This document shows, piece after piece, positions 7,142 through 10,572 of a stretch of 10,572 nucleotides of DNA. The DNA is from Nitrososphaerales archaeon TH1177 (GTDB lineage Archaea; Thermoproteota; Nitrososphaeria; Nitrososphaerales; Nitrososphaeraceae). The translations under genes were made by a program, and so were the position numbers. The notes beneath the pieces are model-generated. The model was not told where the DNA came from and did no database searches. It saw nothing but the letters and a program-made list of their open reading frames with translations. Position 1 is the first letter of the stretch; each line of letters begins with the position of its first letter. The stretch lies in assembly GCA_014523515.1 (NCBI GenBank), contig JAATVJ010000138.1, forward strand, positions 1 to 10,572, read 5' to 3'.

Positions 7142-7549
7142 CTAAATTCTTAACCCCGTTTGTATTTTTATCTTATCATCAATACTTAATTTTTTTTCTT
7201 CTTCCTCTTTATATTGGGAATCGATATTTGAATAATATGGATATGATGAGCCGTTGTTATAATACCCATAATAATAGTAAGGGAAATTATTAGGCAAATT
7301 ATTATTATTATAATAATAAGTTTGATTATACTGAGGCGACTGATTCATATTGGTATTTTTATTTAGAAATTTGCGCTTTGGTTCAACCAAGTTTGGTAGA
7401 TGATAAGGCACGTAAATTTCTTCTTGTTTTATTCTAGCTTTTCTTCTCAAGTCATCATGAACCTCATGAACACCATAAAGATGTCTTTCTAGGTGCCATT
7501 TTCAAGTGAATTTCTTGTAGCATATGGTACAGACGTTCTTCTTTTGCAT
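7142..7549 (-). pseudogene. Short C2H2 zinc-finger protein with an in-frame TGA inside the finger
   Basis: Reading from ATG 7549, the frame gives MQKKNVCTICYKKFT, then TGA (7504-7502), then KWHLERHLYGVHEVHDDL and on to TAG 7144-7142, 135 codons in all. Across the stop the spacing is exactly C-x2-C-x3-F-x5-L-x2-H-x4-H (C7, C10, F14, L20, H23, H28), the canonical C2H2 zinc finger. The frame is therefore right and only one codon is odd; a Ser (TCA) or Arg (CGA/AGA) codon could give TGA by one change. The C-terminal part is basic, then Asn/Tyr-rich low complexity (about 70-110), and ends in 'LSIDDKIKIQTGL'. The promoter is still good: TTTATAAA (7578-7571) is centred about 26 nt before the ATG, which fits leaderless transcription. 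It could be a recently inactivated DNA-binding regulator, a readthrough product, or a sequencing error. A shorter product from TTG 7450 would lack the finger. Its link to the baseplate operon is only positional. Confidence 0.65.
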
Positions 7550-7570
7550 ATAATAATTCTTTTCTTATCC

Positions 7571-7578
7571 TTTATAAA
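7571..7578 (-). promoter_or_regulatory. TATA box of the zinc-finger gene
   Basis: TTTATAAA on the minus strand, centred about 26 nt upstream of the ATG at 7549, the spacing expected for a leaderless archaeal transcript. Confidence 0.5.
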
Positions 7579-7606
7579 AGAAAAAAATTAGAGATTACTC
7601 AAATTA

Positions 7607-7624
7607 GAGTTACTCGAGTGACTC
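7607..7624. promoter_or_regulatory. Dyad-symmetric site upstream of the zinc-finger promoter, possible operator
   Basis: GAGTTACTCGAGTGACTC is a near-perfect palindrome: 8 of 9 half-site positions pair and the ninth is a T-G pair, with ACTCGAGT at its centre. A related GAGATTACTC lies at 7591-7600, so three similar GAG-n-ACTC units are clustered about 13-50 bp upstream of the TATA box. This is the usual place for an archaeal activator or repressor site. The regulator is unknown. Confidence 0.4.
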
Positions 7625-7627
7625 CTC

Positions 7628-7643
7628 TCAAAAGTAGTTTTGA
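7628..7643. repeat. Small inverted repeat
   Basis: TCAAAA and TTTTGA separated by GTAG, immediately next to the palindrome at 7607-7624. A six-base stem in this AT-rich DNA may be chance. Confidence 0.3.
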
Positions 7644-7865
7644 AAGTAATTTAGAAAAGTTTTAAAAATAAAATTTGAGATAAAAAATTAAGTTAAATTG
7701 CTATATTCTATATTTGATTCGAAAAAGATTATGTAAAGGTAAAATATTATATTGATTGTTAGTGAAAGTATAGATTGAAGCTGAAGAAGCAATAATAGTA
7801 GTAGAATAATTTTTTTTCTTTTGCTTATTATTATTATTGTAAGAATAGTCTCATAACCATAACAA

Positions 7866-8141
7866 TCAGATCTTTATTTTTTTTTCTTTTAGAATTTGTC
7901 TATATATGTATTGTGTTATATATACAGGAATAGAACCACCACTTCCTTCAAGTAAAGATTTAGATCTAAATCCATTTTCTATTTTTCTTTCTGCTATTTT
8001 CTTTAGTTTCTTGCCTTGTCAATAAATCTAACTAAAGATCTCATCGATAATTCATAATCGACTAGAATCAGTCAAATCTTTTTTAATTTTTATTCATGTC
8101 TTCAAATTCTTCTACTTCTATTTGCCATCTTTTGGAATGTC
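7866..8141 (-). pseudogene. Multiply frameshifted remnant of a conserved-looking protein, unknown function
   Basis: No long ORF exists here, yet successive minus-strand frames give protein-like segments that join end to end: NDIPK (from 8141), RWQIEVEEFEDMNKN (8130-8086), KKDLTDSSR (8084-8058), DYELSMRSLVRFIDKA (8059-8012), and KKLKKIAERKIENGF continuing through KSLLEGSGGSIPVYI to ILKEKK and a TGA at 7868-7866. The last junction is informative: one extra A in 'gcaagaaa' would join RFIDKA to KKLKKIAERK in one frame. At least four small shifts are needed, so the gene is dead unless the sequence is faulty. The last segments look like a charged alpha-helical region followed by a Gly-rich turn. 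I do not recognise the family. Intact copies may exist elsewhere in related genomes. Confidence 0.5.
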
Positions 8142-8145
8142 ATTT

Positions 8146-8430
8146 ACATTTATTATAAAACTTGTACAAGATGATAATGATCTTGACAATATATCTTTTC
8201 TGTTGATACAAAAAAATAAAAGAACAAAAGATATAGAACTACGAAACTAGAAATTTAATTGATAAAGACTCTCAAATCACCTTTTCTTTCTATTTCAAAT
8301 ATATTCATATTATATTTTTTTACTAGTATATCAACAGGTCAGATATAGATAGTAGATATTAATAGATTTTTAGACTAGAGATGTATTTGCTTGTACGCTT
8401 GATTATTGTTGTTGGCACATTTGTTACATA
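8146..8430. other. Non-coding stretch between the remnant and the surface-protein gene
   Basis: AT-rich sequence in which I see no gene, structured RNA or clear repeat apart from the promoter of the downstream gene at its right end. Confidence 0.4.
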
Positions 8431-8440
8431 CTATAAAAAT
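8431..8440 (+). promoter_or_regulatory. TATA box of the surface-protein gene
   Basis: CTATAAAAAT is centred about 26 nt before position 8461, which predicts transcription starting there and a leader of about 20 nt before the ATG at 8481. Alternatively the mRNA is leaderless from the TTG at 8460. Confidence 0.45.
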
Positions 8441-8480
8441 GTTTTAATATTTCATCTCCTTGCTATCAATTATATTTGAA

Positions 8481-9962
8481 ATGTCAAATTTAATGGTAAG
8501 GATAAGTTTAATATCTTTTCTTTCTCTAATTTTAATTACAGGTTTTTCCTTTAAAGTTAATACAAATTTTTCTGAAAATAAAGGATTCTTTTACTCTATG
8601 AATACAGTTTCATTAGTTTATGCAGGAGATGATGATGAAGGCGAAGGAGGCGAAGGAGGCGGCGGCAATGAAGGCGACCCATTAAATTGTGATCCAGGAC
8701 AGCATGAAGAGGACGGAAAATGTGTACCAGACAGTCCAGAACCATTAAATTGTGACCCAGGACAGCAAAGAGATAGTGCTGGCAACTGTGTACCAAAAAA
8801 TGCAAATATTGCAAATCTCGCAGAACATCAAGTCTGTGAGGAAGGATATTATGAAGACGAGGGGAATGATTCAGACCCGACTAATAACGTTTGTAAACCA
8901 TGTGATGAACACTCAGAAGAAGAAGAAGAATGCAAAGACGAAGAGGAAGAGGAAGAGGAAGAGGGATCTATACCACTAGAACTTGTTAAGATTCTTCTAA
9001 ATTTTAATCAAGTAATAAATGAAGGTTTTCAATGTGACCAAATAAAGGTAAAAGATAGAAATATAGTATTATGTAGAGAAGGTGGCATAACAAAACAAGT
9101 TATAGTACCACAGAATCCAAATACGTGTCTGACTCAAACAGAAAATATAGCATTAACTGGAACGTTAAGACCCCAAGAAATAAGACTGCTTGCTGATTTT
9201 GATCCATGCATAATTCAGGATGGAACTATCACTTTGAATATGCCAAATACTCAAGATATAAAAATAGCCGCATTGTATCTTGATAAAATCGGAAACAATC
9301 ACAAGGGTGTATTAATTAATCCAGGACAAATTCAGACTCTCATCTTCAATCAAGGATTATTCAAATTAAGTCTAGGTCCATGTTTGACGGGAAAAGATGT
9401 CCAGACAGGCCTAGTCACTACTTTGACAAAAATTAATGCAATTGCATTATTCAATAATGGAGATTTTTTAATACAATTTGGACCTAATAATGCAGCTGCA
9501 CTATCAGCTATATTAGCTCAAGGAGCTCCAGGCTTAATATCTGATCCTATATGTGTTCCTTATTTGCCTGGAAAGAATATGGAGAGCCAAATACAATTTT
9601 CTCCTTTTACTCCTTCTACTGATACTTCTCTTCCACCTTCTAATACTACTTCTCCTATGAATACTCTGGAGTCTATTCTTTCGACAGATATACTAGGGTC
9701 TTCCAGCACTCCTTTGCTCTCCCTTGAAAATCTGAATACTCTAGATCAAAATCAACTTATAGATGCAATTTCTTCAAAGATATCTCAACTCCGAACCTTT
9801 GAAAAGAATAAGATCACACAGACTCTTTTTGATCTAACACAAGCTACTGCAGCAAAAGGTGGCGATGTCATGAATAATCTAAGACAAATAGGAACAAAAA
9901 TTTTACAAAATCCATCCGATCCTCTTATTGATAAAATAATAGGAATAGCGAACACTAAATAG
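8481..9962 (+). CDS. Secreted or cell-surface protein with Cys repeats and acidic tract, unknown function
   Basis: The protein is 493 aa from ATG 8481; an in-frame TTG (8460) and ATG (8493) are alternative starts, and no Shine-Dalgarno decides. Residues 6-24 are a hydrophobic Sec-type segment, and VYA-GD (46-50) looks like a signal-peptidase site, as in other thaumarchaeal exported proteins that carry an A-x-A site well after the hydrophobic core. After it come an Asp/Glu/Gly-rich stretch (49-66), two units of 'PLNCDPGQ...G-x-CVP' (68-106), a third more divergent Cys group (VCEEGYY...VCKPC, 118-141) and a poly-Glu tract (145-161). The rest is a mostly beta, non-repetitive domain (165-365) with six or more scattered Cys, a Ser/Thr/Pro-rich linker (373-412) and a helical C-terminus. 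No transmembrane anchor is seen at the end, so it is secreted or bound non-covalently to the surface. It may bind ions through its acidic tract. It is divergent from the baseplate operon by 1.9 kb, with no evident functional link. Confidence 0.8.
   Translation: MSNLMVRISLISFLSLILITGFSFKVNTNFSENKGFFYSMNTVSLVYAGDDDEGEGGEGGGGNEGDPLNCDPGQHEEDGKCVPDSPEPLNCDPGQQRDSAGNCVPKNANIANLAEHQVCEEGYYEDEGNDSDPTNNVCKPCDEHSEEEEECKDEEEEEEEEGSIPLELVKILLNFNQVINEGFQCDQIKVKDRNIVLCREGGITKQVIVPQNPNTCLTQTENIALTGTLRPQEIRLLADFDPCIIQDGTITLNMPNTQDIKIAALYLDKIGNNHKGVLINPGQIQTLIFNQGLFKLSLGPCLTGKDVQTGLVTTLTKINAIALFNNGDFLIQFGPNNAAALSAILAQGAPGLISDPICVPYLPGKNMESQIQFSPFTPSTDTSLPPSNTTSPMNTLESILSTDILGSSSTPLLSLENLNTLDQNQLIDAISSKISQLRTFEKNKITQTLFDLTQATAAKGGDVMNNLRQIGTKILQNPSDPLIDKIIGIANTK
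8679..8767 (+). repeat. Near-identical 26-bp direct repeats inside the surface-protein gene
   Basis: Copies at 8679-8704 and 8742-8767 differ at a single base and are offset by 63 bp, an exact multiple of three. They encode the PLNCDPGQ starts of the two Cys units. The near identity at DNA level suggests a recent in-frame duplication or ongoing homogenisation. Confidence 0.8.
8937..8964 (+). repeat. GAA/GAG hexamer tract encoding poly-Glu
   Basis: Repeated GAGGAA units coding for the acidic run at residues about 153-161 of the surface protein. Such tracts change length easily. Confidence 0.6.
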
Positions 9963-9976
9963 AATCATATTTCATC

Positions 9977-9996
9977 TTTTTTTATCTTATTTTTTT
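9977..9996 (+). terminator. T-rich archaeal terminator-like runs
   Basis: Two runs of seven T (9977-9983 and 9990-9996) begin 15 nt after the stop codon of the surface-protein gene, with no stem needed. This fits the T-tract termination known in archaea. Confidence 0.5.
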
Positions 9997-10121
9997 CAGT
10001 TAAAAGATATAACATTACGGGAATAAATTCAACTTGATTGAAAATAACACATATACATCATAATATTACTGAAAAAATTTTGCATAATTCAAAGTAGAGA
10101 TATTTTTGTTACATCTAGCTG

Positions 10122-10135
10122 GAATCTTTAGATTC
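10122..10135. repeat. Short hairpin
   Basis: GAATC and GATTC flank a TTTA loop in the non-coding stretch between the surface-protein gene and the transposase remnant. Confidence 0.35.
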
Positions 10136-10171
10136 TAAGTTAAGTCTCTAATCTTTTATCAACATTATGCT

Positions 10172-10200
10172 ATCCATTTAGCATAAATATAGAAATGGAT
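10172..10200. repeat. Inverted repeat upstream of the transposase remnant
   Basis: ATCCATTT (10172-10179) and AAATGGAT (10193-10200) form an 8-bp stem with a 13-nt loop; an outer GCT/AGC pair extends it with a bulge. It lies 28 bp before the transposase ATG. It could be part of an element end, a promoter-proximal structure, or chance. Confidence 0.35.
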
Positions 10201-10227
10201 TTAGCTTTGTTATACATCTTTTAGCAT

Positions 10228-10572
10228 ATGCCAAATAATCCTGTCAGACTAGAATTATCTACTGTACAGAAAAAGGAATTATTTTCATTCATGAAGAGTA
10301 CTCGTGACAAAGAGGAATACAGAGAAGAACATCTGCTATAAAACAAAAGATGAAGAAGGAGTACCTTATAGAACAATAGCAAAGAATCTCGGTGTCAATT
10401 ACCGCAATGTGTATGACTGGATTAAAAAATATAGAGAATATAATCTTGATGGAATAAGAAATAAGAGAAAGAATGGAGGTAGAAAACCTCAAAGACGGGT
10501 GCTCAAATCATGTAGGGGAAGAGGTACATTTTACAAGGATCATCCAATGATTAAGTGTATTCACCAGAGAAA
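10228..10572 (+). pseudogene. IS630-like transposase N-terminus with +1 frameshift, runs off right edge
   Basis: From ATG 10228 the frame gives MPNNPVRLELSTVQKKEL, then FSFMKSTRDKEEYREE, and stops at TAA 10339-10341. Reading continues one base on, in a frame open from 10295 to the edge: CYKTKDEEGVPYRTIAKNLG, VNYRNVYDWIKKYREYNLDG, IRNKRKNGGRKP. This is the helix-turn-helix DNA-binding head of IS630/Tc1-type transposases ('yr-iAk-LGVny--Vy-WikkYre-GldGi-nk-k-GGRkP'). The join falls in about 10310-10335. After GGRKP the frame becomes odd (QRRVLKSCRGRG) before FYKDHPMIKCIHQR, which resembles the stretch before the catalytic domain, so a second defect is likely. The catalytic DDE part lies outside the window. 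The single shift could be programmed, as in some IS630 members, but no slippery heptamer is evident, so decay is favoured. Confidence 0.7.

Noticed and set aside
8596..8979. ORFs in other frames over the surface-protein repeats
   Set aside because: They are produced by the repetitive acidic coding sequence; His/Leu-rich and Lys/Arg-rich products are typical shadows.
10289..10492. Minus-strand ORF of 67 codons
   Set aside because: Antisense to the recognisable transposase helix-turn-helix.

Overview
The window looks like an AT-rich archaeal genome, most likely an ammonia-oxidising Nitrososphaeria (Thaumarchaeota) of the Nitrososphaera/Nitrosocosmicus type. This is an inference from three things: TATA-box-like promoters directly in front of leaderless or short-leader genes, a long acidic secreted protein of the 'C-x-P-G-Q...G-x-C-V' style with a late A-x-A-like cleavage site, and a short C2H2 zinc-finger gene. 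No rRNA, tRNA or housekeeping marker is present to prove it.

Positions 6558 to 1 (minus strand) hold the main content: a tightly packed operon for the baseplate of a contractile injection machine (phage tail, provirus tail or extracellular contractile injection system). In transcription order it encodes a gpD/gp27-like hub, a gpV/gp45-like OB-fold and beta-helix spike, a gp25/gpW-like wedge protein, a baseplate J-like (Mu gp47) protein, a P2 gpI-like tail protein, a tail-fibre/attachment-like protein with a PGDPIRSEDWN motif, and a seventh gene that runs off the left edge. Genes overlap or are separated by at most about 40 bp. Hub and spike are separate genes, as in P2/Mu phages. Sheath, tube, ATPase, capsid and any effector are not in the window, so it cannot be decided here whether this is a provirus, a tailocin-like particle or an eCIS. 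Several of these proteins carry Asn/Asp-rich low-complexity inserts encoded by triplet repeats.

Positions 6559 to about 8430 form a gene-poor, very AT-rich stretch that contains decayed genes not visible as normal ORFs. One is a C2H2 zinc-finger gene (7549-7142, minus) with a single in-frame TGA inside the finger, its own TATA box and a dyad-symmetric site upstream. Another is a multiply frameshifted conserved-looking protein (about 8141-7866, minus). There is also a small GC-richer island (about 6831-6905).

Positions 8481-9962 (plus) encode a large secreted or cell-surface protein with two near-identical Cys repeats and a poly-Glu tract, followed by T-rich terminator-like runs. Positions 10228-10572 (plus) are the N-terminal part of an IS630-like transposase broken by a +1 frameshift and running off the right edge.

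Together this reads as a mobile or accessory region: an intact-looking injection-machine operon flanked on its upstream side by gene remains and a transposase relic.
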